64,000 bases of DNA from Chitinophaga sp. (GCF_019236475.1 NZ_JAFAIX010000013.1:744001-808000), one strand, 5' to 3'. Shown: positions 42,493 through 51,460, numbered from the stretch's first letter. Numbers and translations are program-made. The notes: a model not told the origin generated them from the sequence alone.

Positions 42493-43548
42493 TTATTTCT
42501 TTTCAGGATGGTCTTCGTCGTTTTCCGACTCGTCATCTTCATCGTCCTCGTCTTCTTCCTCATCATCTTCTTCATCTTCATCTTCCTCATCATCTTCATC
42601 ATCCTCATCTTCGTCGTCTTCTTCTTCCGCTTCATGATCTTGTTCATCTCCGCTACGGGCGTCATCGGGTTCTGCATCTTCATCTTCCGCGGCGCCGCTG
42701 CGATCTTCCTGTTCGGCTTGATCTTGCAGGAAAGTTTCGAAATGGATGATTTCATCGTCTGGTTCTGCTTCTTCGTCTTCGGAGGCAGGAACGTTCGGAT
42801 CTGATTCATCTTCCATCATAGTAAAATCAGTGGCATTGGGGCTGGTAAGGTGATCCAGTTGATGGTCTGGGTCCAGGAGTTCTCCATCTTCGGAAACCAT
42901 CATGGCATGGCCTTCAGGGCCAGTTTGGTCGCCTTTGGCATGTTCTCCCCGTCCGATGGTGGCTGTTTCGTCATTAATGAGAGTAGGCTGTACCATTTCC
43001 TCATCAAAGAGTTCTTTCAGTTTAGGTAAATCTGCTGGAGAATTGATACCGAAATAATCCATAAAGGAACGGGAAACAGAATACAGCAGCGGTTTGCCCG
43101 GCAGTTCTTCACTACGGCCACTGATGATGATTAATTCTTTTTCCAGGAGTTTCTGAATGGAATAATCGGTACTTACACCGCGTATGTATTCAATTTCGCC
43201 TTTAGAAATAGGCTGACGATAAGCAATGATAGCCAGTGTTTCCAGTGCGGCAGTGGACAAGCGTTTGAGAAACTTGTCGCCATTCAACTGGGCAACGGTT
43301 TGGTAATAGTCTTTCTTGGTAAGGAATTGGAATCCGCCTCCACTACTTCTCACTTCAAAAGCATAGAATTCGGAGCTATACTTTTCTTTAATGGCTTCAA
43401 TGGCAGCTTCCACCTGATCGAGTGTGGCTCGATCTTCGAGGAAAGCCAGGGCATTGTTTAATAAATCCAGGATTTCCAACATGGGCAGAGGCCTATCGGC
43501 AGCAAAAATAAGTGCTTCCACATGTGGAATGATCTGAGATATCTCCAT
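42493..43548 (-). CDS. scpB: Segregation and condensation protein B with long acidic tail
   Basis: The 351-residue protein has a normal ScpB core (about 1-185): HVEALIFAADRPLPMLEIL, STAALETLAIIAYRQPISKGEIEYIRGVSTDYSIQKLLEKELI, GKPLLYSVSRSFMDYFGINSPADLPKL. ScpB forms the SMC-ScpA-ScpB condensin with two winged helices. The remaining 165 residues are mostly Asp and Glu, ending in an almost pure D/E run, about twice the family length. The coding DNA there is a degenerate TCTTCATCx repeat on the plus strand. The stop region follows a bidirectional terminator. Confidence 0.95.
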   Translation of the reverse strand: MEISQIIPHVEALIFAADRPLPMLEILDLLNNALAFLEDRATLDQVEAAIEAIKEKYSSEFYAFEVRSSGGGFQFLTKKDYYQTVAQLNGDKFLKRLSTAALETLAIIAYRQPISKGEIEYIRGVSTDYSIQKLLEKELIIISGRSEELPGKPLLYSVSRSFMDYFGINSPADLPKLKELFDEEMVQPTLINDETATIGRGEHAKGDQTGPEGHAMMVSEDGELLDPDHQLDHLTSPNATDFTMMEDESDPNVPASEDEEAEPDDEIIHFETFLQDQAEQEDRSGAAEDEDAEPDDARSGDEQDHEAEEEDDEDEDDEDDEEDEDEEDDEEEDEDDEDDESENDEDHPEKK

Positions 43549-43671
43549 AAAATAATAGTGGTAATGGCGGATTTACAAAAAAGGTCAAAGACCGAAAATA
43601 CAGTCTTTGACCCTATTCTGAAAATATTATTATTCAGTTGTTGACTAGGTGTGAATAACCTGAAATAGTTA

Positions 43672-44556
43672 TCAACCAGCGAGTGCAGCGGCGCCACTAA
43701 CGATCTCAGTGAGCTCGGTGGTGATGGCAGCCTGACGTGCGCGGTTGTAAGAGATTTTCAAGTTACGCAGCAATTCAGAAGCATTTTCTGTTGCTTTATC
43801 CATCGCGGTCATACGTGCACCATGCTCGGATGCATGAGAATCCAGGATTGCTTTAAAGAACTGAGTATTCAGAATTTTAGGCATCAATTCAGCGATCAGT
43901 ACATCTTTCTGAGGCTCATAGATGAAATCAGCTTTCAGGCTTTTTTCATCTTGGTTTTCCACTTTCGCGATTGGGAGGAACTGTTCTGCTACAAAATCCT
44001 GCATCGCGGCGTTTTTGAACTGGCTGTAGATGATTTCTACTGCGTCATAGGTACCATCAATAAAACCTTCCATCGCAGCACCAGCAGCTTCTTTCACATG
44101 ATCAAAGGTAAGATTACCGAACATGTTCCAGAACTTGTCATTTACTTTATAACCGTTGTTCACAAAGTGCTCATAACCTTTCTTACCGACAGGCATGATT
44201 TCAACATTTCCCTTCTCAAATTGTTCAGCATATTTATCGCGGATAACGCGTTTTGCCGCTTTGATCAGGTTAGAGTTGAAAGCGCCGCACAGCCCTCTGT
44301 CAGAAGTGATTACCACGATCAGTACTTTTTCAATCTCACGTTGAGCAGCCAGTGGTGTATCGATATTGCCTTCGCTGTTGGAAACAATATTCTGCAACAT
44401 ATCCTGCAGTTTCAGCGCGTAAGGACGCATCAACGTAATGGCATCCTGTGCACGTTTCAACTTAGCAGCACTCACCATTTTCATGGCTTTCGTGATCTGC
44501 TGACCAGATTGAATAGATTTGATTCGGTTACGAACTTCTTTAAGCTGTCCGGACAT
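43672..44556 (-). CDS. atpG: F0F1 ATP synthase gamma subunit
   Basis: The 294-residue protein has the gamma subunit signature at both ends: QLKEVRNRIKSIQSGQQITKAMKMVSAAKLKRAQ at the start and MTAMDKATENASELLRNLKISYNRARQAAITTELTEIVSGAAAL at the end. ITSDRGLCGAFNSNLIK lies in the middle. It is the rotor shaft of F1. No other atp gene is adjacent: the upstream gene is DJ-1/PfpI and the downstream one is scpB. It is therefore apart from atpA, which normally precedes it. Confidence 0.96.
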   Translation of the reverse strand: MSGQLKEVRNRIKSIQSGQQITKAMKMVSAAKLKRAQDAITLMRPYALKLQDMLQNIVSNSEGNIDTPLAAQREIEKVLIVVITSDRGLCGAFNSNLIKAAKRVIRDKYAEQFEKGNVEIMPVGKKGYEHFVNNGYKVNDKFWNMFGNLTFDHVKEAAGAAMEGFIDGTYDAVEIIYSQFKNAAMQDFVAEQFLPIAKVENQDEKSLKADFIYEPQKDVLIAELMPKILNTQFFKAILDSHASEHGARMTAMDKATENASELLRNLKISYNRARQAAITTELTEIVSGAAALAG

Positions 44557-44622
44557 ATATTTAAAATCGATTACGAATTACAAAAGATGTAAAACCCGAG
44601 GTTTGACCCTTGAATTTGGCTG

Positions 44623-44630
44623 CAAAGGTA
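44623..44630 (-). promoter_or_regulatory. -7 promoter element of atpG
   Basis: TACCTTTG on the minus strand matches TAnnTTTG and lies 66 bases before the atpG start. It supports separate transcription of atpG. A TTTC element about 23 bases further upstream is a weak -33. Confidence 0.45.
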
Positions 44631-44721
44631 AGCATTGCCAGATTAATTTGAAAATCCGTAATGAGATTATTTCTAATTAATTTATGCCTATGGGTATCAG
44701 TAATTTACAAATACCAAAACA

Positions 44722-45303
44722 TTACAGTGTGATAGTAGTGCCCAGTACCTTTAAAAATTCCGCTATCCATTGAGGATGAGCAGGCCAAGCTGGAGAAGTC
44801 ACTAATTTACCGTCTACCACGGCTTCTGTAACATTCACGGTGACATACTCTCCACCCGCAGCGGTCACTTCTGGTGCCACTGCCGGATATGCCGTCAGTT
44901 TACGTCCTCGCACCACATCTGCGGCCGTTAATATCTGAATACCGTGACATACCGCGGCCACTGGCTTATCGTTGGCAAAGAAATGCTTTACCACTTCCAA
45001 TACCTGCTTATTTAAGCGCAGATATTCGGGCGCACGGCCGCCAGCAATCACCAAGGCATCATAATCCGCCGCCTTGACATCGTTAAAGGCCGCATTCAAC
45101 ACAAATCCATGGCCTGGCTTCTCGCTGTAAGTCTGATCTCCTTCAAAATCATGTATCGCTGTCTTAATCTTATCCCCTGCTTTCTTATCCGGACAAACAG
45201 CATGCACCTCATGCCCAATCATCTGGAGCATCTGGAAGGGTACCATTGTTTCATAATCTTCTGCGTAATCGCCGGTGAGCAGCAGTATTTTCTTTTGTGC
45301 CAT
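44722..45303 (-). CDS. DJ-1/PfpI family protein
   Basis: The 193-residue glutamine-amidotransferase-like protein has [46 protein letters not shown], and the nucleophile elbow [16 protein letters not shown] with Cys near residue 117. Glu near residue 15 and the Cys-His pair are in place. The family includes deglycases, proteases and chaperones; which applies is not clear. It is a single gene divergent from the two-domain DUF1080 gene. Confidence 0.9.
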   Translation of the reverse strand: MAQKKILLLTGDYAEDYETMVPFQMLQMIGHEVHAVCPDKKAGDKIKTAIHDFEGDQTYSEKPGHGFVLNAAFNDVKAADYDALVIAGGRAPEYLRLNKQVLEVVKHFFANDKPVAAVCHGIQILTAADVVRGRKLTAYPAVAPEVTAAGGEYVTVNVTEAVVDGKLVTSPAWPAHPQWIAEFLKVLGTTITL

Positions 45304-45477
45304 GGATTAATGGTTTAAAATTGAGTAATTAAAAACGCTTCTGAAGATAAGGAATTTCAGTTAGCCACTTTTCCTTCTATCCAAAGAATTAACAACTTCA
45401 TAAAAATCATCCATGCAATCGGTTGTAAAAGTGAAATGTATTTCCTATTTTGGACACCACTTATTTCCGGTTTAGTT

Positions 45478-46854
45478 ATGAAAAAATTACTACTTGTATG
45501 TGGCGGTGTGCTCCTCATGTCCGGCGCACTGCTGGCCCAGAAGGCCGACAAATCAGGATGGCAGGACCTTTTCAATGGGAAAGACCTGAAAGGCTGGAAA
45601 CAGCTAGGCGGTAAGGCTATCTATACCGCGCAAAACGGGGAAATCGTTGGTACTACAGTGATCAATACCCCTAACTCTTTCCTCGCCACAGATAAAGACT
45701 ATGGTGATTTTATCCTTGAACTGGAATTCAGACTGGAAAAGGATTTTAACTCCGGTATTCAATTCCGTAGCCAAAGTCGTGATGATTACCAGAATGGTCG
45801 CGTATTCGGCTACCAGATGGAAATAGATCCGTCAGACCGTAAATGGAGCGGTGGTATTTATGAAGAAGGTCGCAGAGGATGGCAATATCCAATGGAATTG
45901 AATACTGCCGGACAAAACGCTTTCAAAAAAGATGGCTGGAATAAATATCGTATTGAATGTAGAGGTAATGAGATGCGTACTTGGGTGAATGGCGTACCTA
46001 CTGCTCACCTAATAGACACGGCTTTACCAAAGGGTTTCATTGCCTTGCAGGTGCACGGCATTGGCAAAAATGAGGCAGATGCCAATAAGAGTATCCACTG
46101 GCGTAATCTGCGCATCATAGAAAATCCTAAGGCTTCCCAATATTCTCCTTACGATAACATCTACGTGGTGAATAATGTGGTGAATACCGTTTCTGGACAA
46201 CAGAAAAAGAATGGTTTTCAATTACTTTGGGATGGTAAAACCAACAAAGGCTGGAGAGGTTACAATATGAAAACCTTCCCTGATAAAGGTTGGACTTATA
46301 ACGATGGTACCATGACGATCCATCATAGCGATGGTAATGAAGAAGGTAGTGGGGGAGACATCGTTACGGATAAGGAATACGGCGCTTTTGAAATGGAATT
46401 CGAGTTCAAACTTACCAAGGGTGCCAATTCCGGCGTAAAATATTTCGTAAAAGAGTCATATGACACGAAAGGTAAATCCGCAATCGGTTTGGAGTACCAA
46501 GTACTGGACGATGAAGTTCACCCGGATGCTAAACTCGGAAGAGATGGAAACCGCACACTGGCTTCACTTTATGACCTGATTGCAAGAAAACAGGAAAAAC
46601 GTGCCATATTACCCATTGGAGAATGGAACAAAGGTCGTATTATTGTGTATCCAAATAACCACGTAGAACACTGGCTGAATGGTTTTAAAGTGTTGGAATA
46701 CGAAAGAGGTTCTCAAGCCTTCAAAGATCTCGTGGCTATCAGCAAATATAAAAACTGGACTAACTTTGGTCTGTGGCCAGAAGGTCACATTCTCCTCCAG
46801 GATCACGGTAATGAAGTGTCTTTCAGGAGTTTAAGACTTAAAGTACTCAAATAA
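45478..46854 (+). CDS. Secreted protein with two DUF1080 domains
   Basis: The 458-residue protein starts at ATG 45478 (MKKLLLVCGGVLLMSGALLAQ, a signal peptide) rather than the ORF start 45436. The first DUF1080 domain (about 25-215) reads DLFNGKDLKGWKQLGGKAIYTAQNGEIVG. The second (about 248-456) reads LLWDGKTNKGWRGYNMKTFPDKGWTYNDGTMTI, ending GNEVSFRSLRLKVLK. Each is a concanavalin-like sandwich of the 3-keto-glycoside hydrolase-like family. It is distinct from the single-domain protein at 40367. It stands alone between DJ-1/PfpI and DUF885 genes. Confidence 0.9.
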   Translation: MKKLLLVCGGVLLMSGALLAQKADKSGWQDLFNGKDLKGWKQLGGKAIYTAQNGEIVGTTVINTPNSFLATDKDYGDFILELEFRLEKDFNSGIQFRSQSRDDYQNGRVFGYQMEIDPSDRKWSGGIYEEGRRGWQYPMELNTAGQNAFKKDGWNKYRIECRGNEMRTWVNGVPTAHLIDTALPKGFIALQVHGIGKNEADANKSIHWRNLRIIENPKASQYSPYDNIYVVNNVVNTVSGQQKKNGFQLLWDGKTNKGWRGYNMKTFPDKGWTYNDGTMTIHHSDGNEEGSGGDIVTDKEYGAFEMEFEFKLTKGANSGVKYFVKESYDTKGKSAIGLEYQVLDDEVHPDAKLGRDGNRTLASLYDLIARKQEKRAILPIGEWNKGRIIVYPNNHVEHWLNGFKVLEYERGSQAFKDLVAISKYKNWTNFGLWPEGHILLQDHGNEVSFRSLRLKVLK

Positions 46855-46893
46855 AATATTTTATCTTTTTTTTCATTGTTCACTGTTCTAAAT

Positions 46894-46927
46894 AAGCATT
46901 CCGATTCTTCGGAATGCTTTCTTTTTT
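46894..46927 (+). terminator. Rho-independent terminator after the two-domain DUF1080 gene
   Basis: AAGCATTCCGA (46894-46904) pairs with TCGGAATGCTT (46909-46919), loop TTCT, followed by TCTTTTTT. Confidence 0.88.
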
Positions 46928-46956
46928 ATTAGATTTATTGTCTCTAAACCTCTCTT

Positions 46957-48732
46957 ATGACGTTATCCAAGTACAAAACCGGCATCGTTGCCCTGGCAAC
47001 CCTATTGGCCGTCTCGTGTAAAAACGGGGGCAACCAACAGGAAACCGCCACTAAACTCCGGGATATTGCCGCCCGTTATTATGACGCCAATATGGCCCTC
47101 AATCCCCTGCAAGCCACCTTTAATGGGGAAAACAAATACAATGGCGAATTGGCCATTGATATCAGCGACTCCTGGAGAGCCTCCACAGACTCCGTTTGTG
47201 TAAAATTCCAGGACGAACTGAAAAGCATTGATACTTCCCTCCTCAGCCCCAACGACCGTATCACCTTTGATATGCTCTCTCGTGAACTGAGTATGACCAG
47301 GGAATCTTTCAAATTTCATGATAACCTGATGCCAGTGCAGCAGTTTACCTGTCTGCCGCTTACCATGGCGCAACTTGGTTCTGGCTCTTCCGCCCAACCC
47401 TTCAAAACATTGGAAGACTACCACAACTTCATGAAGCGTATGCAACGTTTTGCCGAGTGGTCAGACACGGCTATCGCCAACATGAAACGTGGTATCGCTA
47501 CAGGCAATGTGCTGCCTAAAGCCCTGGTGGTAAAAACCCTTCCACAATTGGCCGATCTTGCCAAAAACGATACGACGAATATTTATTTCGCTCCACTGAA
47601 ATCCATTCCAGATTCCATCCCAGCGGCAGATAGATCCAAACTGGCAGCGGATTATAGGTCGGCTGTGGAAACATATATCCTTCCGTCCTATGCTAAGCTG
47701 AAACAGTTCATGGAAACGGAATATTTGCCTAAAGCCCGTACCAGCAGCGGTATTGATAGTCTCCCTGATGGGAAGGCGCTATACAGCTTCTTAATTAAAA
47801 ACTGGACGACTACAGACAAGACGCCAGAAGAAATTTTCGCGCTGGGCGAAAAGGAAGTAGCACGCATCCGTGGGGAAATGGAAGCCGTGAAAACCAGTGT
47901 AGGTTTTAAAGGGGACCTGCCTGCATTCTTTGAATTTGTACGCACTGATAAACAATTCAGAATTTTCAAAACGCCTGCGGAAGTATTGGATTCCTTTAAG
48001 GCGATCGAAAATAAGATTATGCCAGGCGTGCGCAAGATGTATGGTCGTCTCCCTAAAACAAAATTTGAAATCAGACAAACAGAAGCCTTCCGTGCAGCTT
48101 CTGCCTCTGCGGAATATCAAGCAGGATCACCTGATGGCAGCAGACCAGGCGTGTTTTACGTACCTATTCTCGATGCTACCAAATTCAGCTATACAGGGAT
48201 GGAATGCCTGTTCCTGCATGAAGCGATTCCTGGTCACCACTTCCAGTTCTCTTTGCAACAGGAAAATGACTCTCTGCCTAAATTCCGTCGTTTCACTTGG
48301 ATAGGCGCTTATGGCGAAGGTTATGCGCTTTATTGTGAAAGTCTGGGTAAAGAACTGGGACTGTATACGAATCCTTATATGTACTTCGGCCGACTCAGTG
48401 ATGAAATTCATCGCGCTATTCGTTTAGTGGTTGACGTTGGATTGCATAGCAAAGGTTGGACACGTGAACAAGCCATTAAATATATGATGGATAATGAACC
48501 CGTTTCTGAACAGGAAGTAACGGCTGAAATCGAGCGCTACATGGCGATTCCGGGTCAAGCGTTATCTTACAAAATCGGAGAATTAAAGATCCGTGAGTTG
48601 CGCAATAAATACACGTCAGAACTGGGAAATAAATTCTCTTTATCCTCGTTCCACGATGAACTGCTGAAAGATGGTTGTGTGCCGCTTTCCGTATTGGAAC
48701 AGAAAATGGCACGTTGGGCCAAAACATTCTAA
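46957..48732 (+). CDS. DUF885 family lipoprotein, putative metallo-hydrolase
   Basis: The 591-residue lipoprotein has signal TGIVALATLLAVSCKNGG with the lipobox Cys near residue 21. The DUF885 domain fills the rest. The zinc-binding HExxH-like motif appears as FLHEAIPGHHFQFSLQQE near residue 425, followed by GEGYALYCESLGKELGLY and DVGLHSKGWTREQAIKYM. DUF885 proteins resemble M2/M3-type metallopeptidases. Likely periplasmic or surface-attached; substrate unknown. It is followed by a clear terminator. Confidence 0.9.
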   Translation: MTLSKYKTGIVALATLLAVSCKNGGNQQETATKLRDIAARYYDANMALNPLQATFNGENKYNGELAIDISDSWRASTDSVCVKFQDELKSIDTSLLSPNDRITFDMLSRELSMTRESFKFHDNLMPVQQFTCLPLTMAQLGSGSSAQPFKTLEDYHNFMKRMQRFAEWSDTAIANMKRGIATGNVLPKALVVKTLPQLADLAKNDTTNIYFAPLKSIPDSIPAADRSKLAADYRSAVETYILPSYAKLKQFMETEYLPKARTSSGIDSLPDGKALYSFLIKNWTTTDKTPEEIFALGEKEVARIRGEMEAVKTSVGFKGDLPAFFEFVRTDKQFRIFKTPAEVLDSFKAIENKIMPGVRKMYGRLPKTKFEIRQTEAFRAASASAEYQAGSPDGSRPGVFYVPILDATKFSYTGMECLFLHEAIPGHHFQFSLQQENDSLPKFRRFTWIGAYGEGYALYCESLGKELGLYTNPYMYFGRLSDEIHRAIRLVVDVGLHSKGWTREQAIKYMMDNEPVSEQEVTAEIERYMAIPGQALSYKIGELKIRELRNKYTSELGNKFSLSSFHDELLKDGCVPLSVLEQKMARWAKTF

Positions 48733-48753
48733 AAAGATTTTAACAGATTTTTT

Positions 48754-48787
48754 AGGGAGAGATTAAAAAAATCTCTCCCTTTTTTTA
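48754..48787 (+). terminator. Rho-independent terminator of the DUF885 gene
   Basis: AGGGAGAGAT (48754-48763) pairs with ATCTCTCCCT (48771-48780), followed by TTTTTT. Confidence 0.88.
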
Positions 48788-48863
48788 TTTCGTCAAAATA
48801 TTGATTTACAAATCGTTAAAACTGCAAAAACGTTTAACTAACCTGGTAAAGGGTCTCTACATT

Positions 48864-48879
48864 TGGCATTGCTTTCGCA
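48864..48879 (+). promoter_or_regulatory. Sigma-54 type promoter of the first YDY-repeat secreted protein
   Basis: TGGCATTGCTTTCGCA has the -24 GG and -12 GC at exactly the sigma-54 spacing (TGGCA-N6-TYGCA). It lies 24 bases before ATG 48904. A near-identical element precedes the paralog at 50653. Confidence 0.6.
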
Positions 48880-48903
48880 TTACAGTAAGCAAAAGGACAG
48901 TAT

Positions 48904-49593
48904 ATGAAAAAGACAATTTTACTCATAGGTTTATTAATAGCAGGAGTTAGCATCCAACGTAGTTTTGCACAAGTGAGCGTGAATATCAACATCGGCAGTC
49001 AGCCACTTTGGGGCCCAACCGGATATGATTACGTGCAATATTATTATCTCCCAGATGTAGATGCTTACTACAACGTAGCGAATCGTCAATTTATTTATAT
49101 GGATCGCGATAGGTGGGTGTATGGTTCCGCTTTACCTGGCTATTATCAATGCGATCTGGACAGATGCTACAAAGTAGTGGTGAACGATCCGAACCCATGG
49201 ATGCGCGGTGATTACTACAGAAACAGATATGTACAGTACAGAGGTTATTATGACAGACAACGTATCATCAGAAACACCAACGACGTAAGGTATGTACAAG
49301 TACACAGATGGAATGATAGAAGGGATGACAGAAGATATTATAGCGACAATGACAACAGATGGAATAATGGAGGAACTAGCTGGAGAGTGAATCACGATCG
49401 CGATAATGGTTGGAGAGACAATGGTAGAGACAATAACTGGAATCAGAACAGAGGGAATGGCAGAGACAACAATTGGAACAACGGAAATGGACGAGATAAC
49501 TGGAACAATCAGAATGGTGGAAATGGTAGAGACAACAACTGGAGAGGAAACGATAACAGAGGCGATAATGGACACTGGCGTGATCACAGATAA
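48904..49593 (+). CDS. Secreted protein with conserved N-domain and Asn/Arg/Asp-rich tail
   Basis: The 229-residue protein has a signal peptide (TILLIGLLIAGVSIQRSFAQ) and a conserved domain (about 22-120): VNINIGSQPLWGPTGYDYVQYYYLPDVDAYYNVANRQFIYMDRDRWVYGSALPGYYQCDLDRCYKVVVNDPNPW. From about 125 on it is low complexity, dominated by Asn, Arg, Asp, Gly and Trp (RDNNWNNGNGRDNWNN). The N-domain is shared with the protein at 50653, whose tail is entirely different. Function unknown; the family occurs in Bacteroidota as exported proteins of unknown role. It sits behind a sigma-54 type promoter. Confidence 0.85.
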   Translation: MKKTILLIGLLIAGVSIQRSFAQVSVNINIGSQPLWGPTGYDYVQYYYLPDVDAYYNVANRQFIYMDRDRWVYGSALPGYYQCDLDRCYKVVVNDPNPWMRGDYYRNRYVQYRGYYDRQRIIRNTNDVRYVQVHRWNDRRDDRRYYSDNDNRWNNGGTSWRVNHDRDNGWRDNGRDNNWNQNRGNGRDNNWNNGNGRDNWNNQNGGNGRDNNWRGNDNRGDNGHWRDHR

Positions 49594-49606
49594 AATCAGC
49601 ATATAG

Positions 49607-49648
49607 CAAAAAGAAAGGCCGCTTCGATGGAAGCGGCCTTTCTTTTTG
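49607..49648. terminator. Bidirectional terminator between convergent genes
   Basis: A 19-bp perfect stem (CAAAAAGAAAGGCCGCTTC with its complement, loop GATG) gives T-runs on both strands. It lies between the tail gene and the DUF4382 gene. Confidence 0.92.
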
Positions 49649-49670
49649 CATATGTTTTTGAGTCAGCGAA

Positions 49671-50468
49671 TTATTGATGAAGCGTGATGGTACCGATGGT
49701 GGATACTTGTCCGTTAGTAACAGTTACGTTGGCCACGAGGGTATCTTTCAATACGCCATTTCCAGTAACAGATACATTGTATGCGCCTGCATTCAGACCA
49801 GCCACGAGGAAGGCGCCGGTAGCGTCAGGAATAGCGGAAGCAATGGTGTCGGAATTTTGGAGGATGAATACCCCTTTGGTAATGAGTGGCGGTAGAACGA
49901 TACCTTTAATAGAACCGCCAATCGCCTGTGTATAAGAACGGATAACTGGTTTCAGGATGTAGCCGCCGTTACCAGTAGTAACCACAGAGCGGTTAGCATC
50001 GAAGTCGATCCACAGCCGGTATTCCACACCTGCTGTCAACGTAGCCTGGATGTTTAGTTTCAATCCGGACTGTTGAGCAGAAGGGGTTTGCAATGGATAG
50101 GAGGTACCACCAACCACAACGGTATTATTGGTACCAAGAATCAGGCGGATTTGGGAAATTTTCCCCGCAGGAATACTGTAAGAAGCCAGCAAGGTATCTA
50201 TACCATTTCTGAAATTCAGGAGATTATAAACTCCTGGGCGTAGAATATGCAGTGATTGCCAACCGCTGCTAGTGTCTGTGGTACTATTTACTTGTACATC
50301 TTGAATGTCCACATTTACGGCATCGTAGTTGGCAGGCGCATCGGTAAGATAAACGCTGAATTTGGCATTTCCTCCGTTGTTGTTGTTATAGTCGTTTTTG
50401 GAACAAGCGGATAACAGCAAGGCAGTTGAGGCAACGGCTGTGGCAACAGCCAGTAATCGGTTTTTCAT
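49671..50468 (-). CDS. DUF4382 family lipoprotein
   Basis: The 265-residue lipoprotein starts at ATG 50468 (MKNRLLAVATAVASTALLLSACSKND, lipobox LLSAC). The DUF4382 domain follows: KFSVYLTDAPANYDAVNVDIQDVQVNS, LLNFRNGIDTLLASYSIPAGKISQIRLILG. A C-terminal carboxypeptidase-regulatory-like beta domain (GSIKGIVLPPLITKGVFILQNSDTIASAIPDATGAFLVAGLNAG) ends the protein. It probably sits on the outer membrane. It lies between the two paralogous secreted proteins but on the opposite strand. Function unknown. Confidence 0.9.
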   Translation of the reverse strand: MKNRLLAVATAVASTALLLSACSKNDYNNNNGGNAKFSVYLTDAPANYDAVNVDIQDVQVNSTTDTSSGWQSLHILRPGVYNLLNFRNGIDTLLASYSIPAGKISQIRLILGTNNTVVVGGTSYPLQTPSAQQSGLKLNIQATLTAGVEYRLWIDFDANRSVVTTGNGGYILKPVIRSYTQAIGGSIKGIVLPPLITKGVFILQNSDTIASAIPDATGAFLVAGLNAGAYNVSVTGNGVLKDTLVANVTVTNGQVSTIGTITLHQ

Positions 50469-50614
50469 GATATGTGATTTTAACACAATTTTATCAAGAT
50501 CTATGCCGCTCTTTTTTAATTAAATTAAATAATAATTAAAACTGTAAACATATATAAATCTATTCATTATGATTAGTAAAAACGGTACCTTTTATAGGTT
50601 TCACTGCATTTAGC

Positions 50615-50630
50615 TGGCATTGTTTTGGCA
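50615..50630 (+). promoter_or_regulatory. Sigma-54 type promoter of the second paralog
   Basis: TGGCATTGTTTTGGCA keeps -24 GG and -12 GC at the same spacing as the element at 48864; 12 of the first 12 bases differ at only one position. It lies 22 bases before ATG 50653. Confidence 0.55.
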
Positions 50631-50652
50631 TTGGTATTATTAAAATATTCGT

Positions 50653-51171
50653 ATGAAAAAGGTAATGATTTTTCTAGCGATGTTTTTATCGCTGGGTATG
50701 TTGGGAAATAGAGCGAATGCGCAGGTGAGAGTGAATATCAATATTGGAAGCCAGCCTGTGTGGGGACCTGTAGGCTATGATTACGCACAGTATTATTATA
50801 TGCCGGATATTGACGCCTACTATTCCATTCCACGACAACAATTCGTCTATTTCCATGGGAACCGATGGGTATTTGCCTCATCGCTTCCTCCATCCTATAA
50901 TTATGATCTCTACCGTGGTTACAAGGTAGTGGTGAATGATCCGGATCCATGGTTACGGGCGGATGTGTACCGTGAAAGGTACGGACATTATAAAGGCTGG
51001 TATGGCAAACAAACTATTATTCGCGATAGTCATGATGCGAAATATGCGAGAGGAAATGGTTGGGGGCGTGGTCACGGTAATGAACACGGAGATCATGGCA
51101 ATCGTGGAGACCATGGCGATCACGGGGATCATGGACGCGGACATGGACATGGTCATGATGAACAACGGTAA
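50653..51171 (+). CDS. Secreted protein with conserved N-domain and Gly/His/Asp-rich tail
   Basis: The 172-residue paralog of the protein at 48904 has a signal peptide (IFLAMFLSLGMLGNRANAQ). The same domain reads VNINIGSQPVWGPVGYDYAQYYYMPDIDAYYSIPRQQFVYFHGNRWVFASSLPPSYNYDLYRGYKVVVNDPDPW. The tail is GHGNEHGDHGNRGDHGDHGDHGRGHGHGHDEQR, rich in His and Asp and so a likely metal-binding segment. The N-domains are about two-thirds identical, the tails unrelated. A sigma-54 type promoter precedes it and a terminator follows. Confidence 0.85.
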   Translation: MKKVMIFLAMFLSLGMLGNRANAQVRVNINIGSQPVWGPVGYDYAQYYYMPDIDAYYSIPRQQFVYFHGNRWVFASSLPPSYNYDLYRGYKVVVNDPDPWLRADVYRERYGHYKGWYGKQTIIRDSHDAKYARGNGWGRGHGNEHGDHGNRGDHGDHGDHGRGHGHGHDEQR

Positions 51172-51211
51172 ATGAAATTATAAGTCATAAGTAGCCGGAC
51201 TTATCTCGGCA

Positions 51212-51245
51212 AAACAGGCAGCATTCATTGTTGCCTGTTTTTTTA
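51212..51245 (+). terminator. Rho-independent terminator of the His-rich tail gene
   Basis: AAACAGGCA (51212-51220) pairs with TGCCTGTTT (51232-51240) and is followed by TTTTATG. Confidence 0.75.
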
Positions 51246-51460
51246 TGTCAATTGCTGATAAAAATTTATTGTAAAGTTTATTTGAGTGCAGTTTTTGGGA
51301 TGAATATTTTTGTATTTTTATAATGCAGTTCCATCACTATTTACGGAAATTATAACCTCCAGTCTGCATATTACGCTTTGTAATATACAGTGTTCGTTTC
51401 GCCTTTATACTCGTTATGACTGATTGATTTGCTATTGTATGATTTTTAAAACCTGCTGTT

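Noticed and set aside
42455-42804. Plus-strand ORFs of poly-Ser or hydrophobic type
   Set aside because: They are shadows of the acidic repeat in scpB.
49132-49602. 156-residue minus-strand ORF rich in Ile/Val/Ser
   Set aside because: It is the antisense of the low-complexity tail gene, whose signal peptide and paralog support the plus strand.
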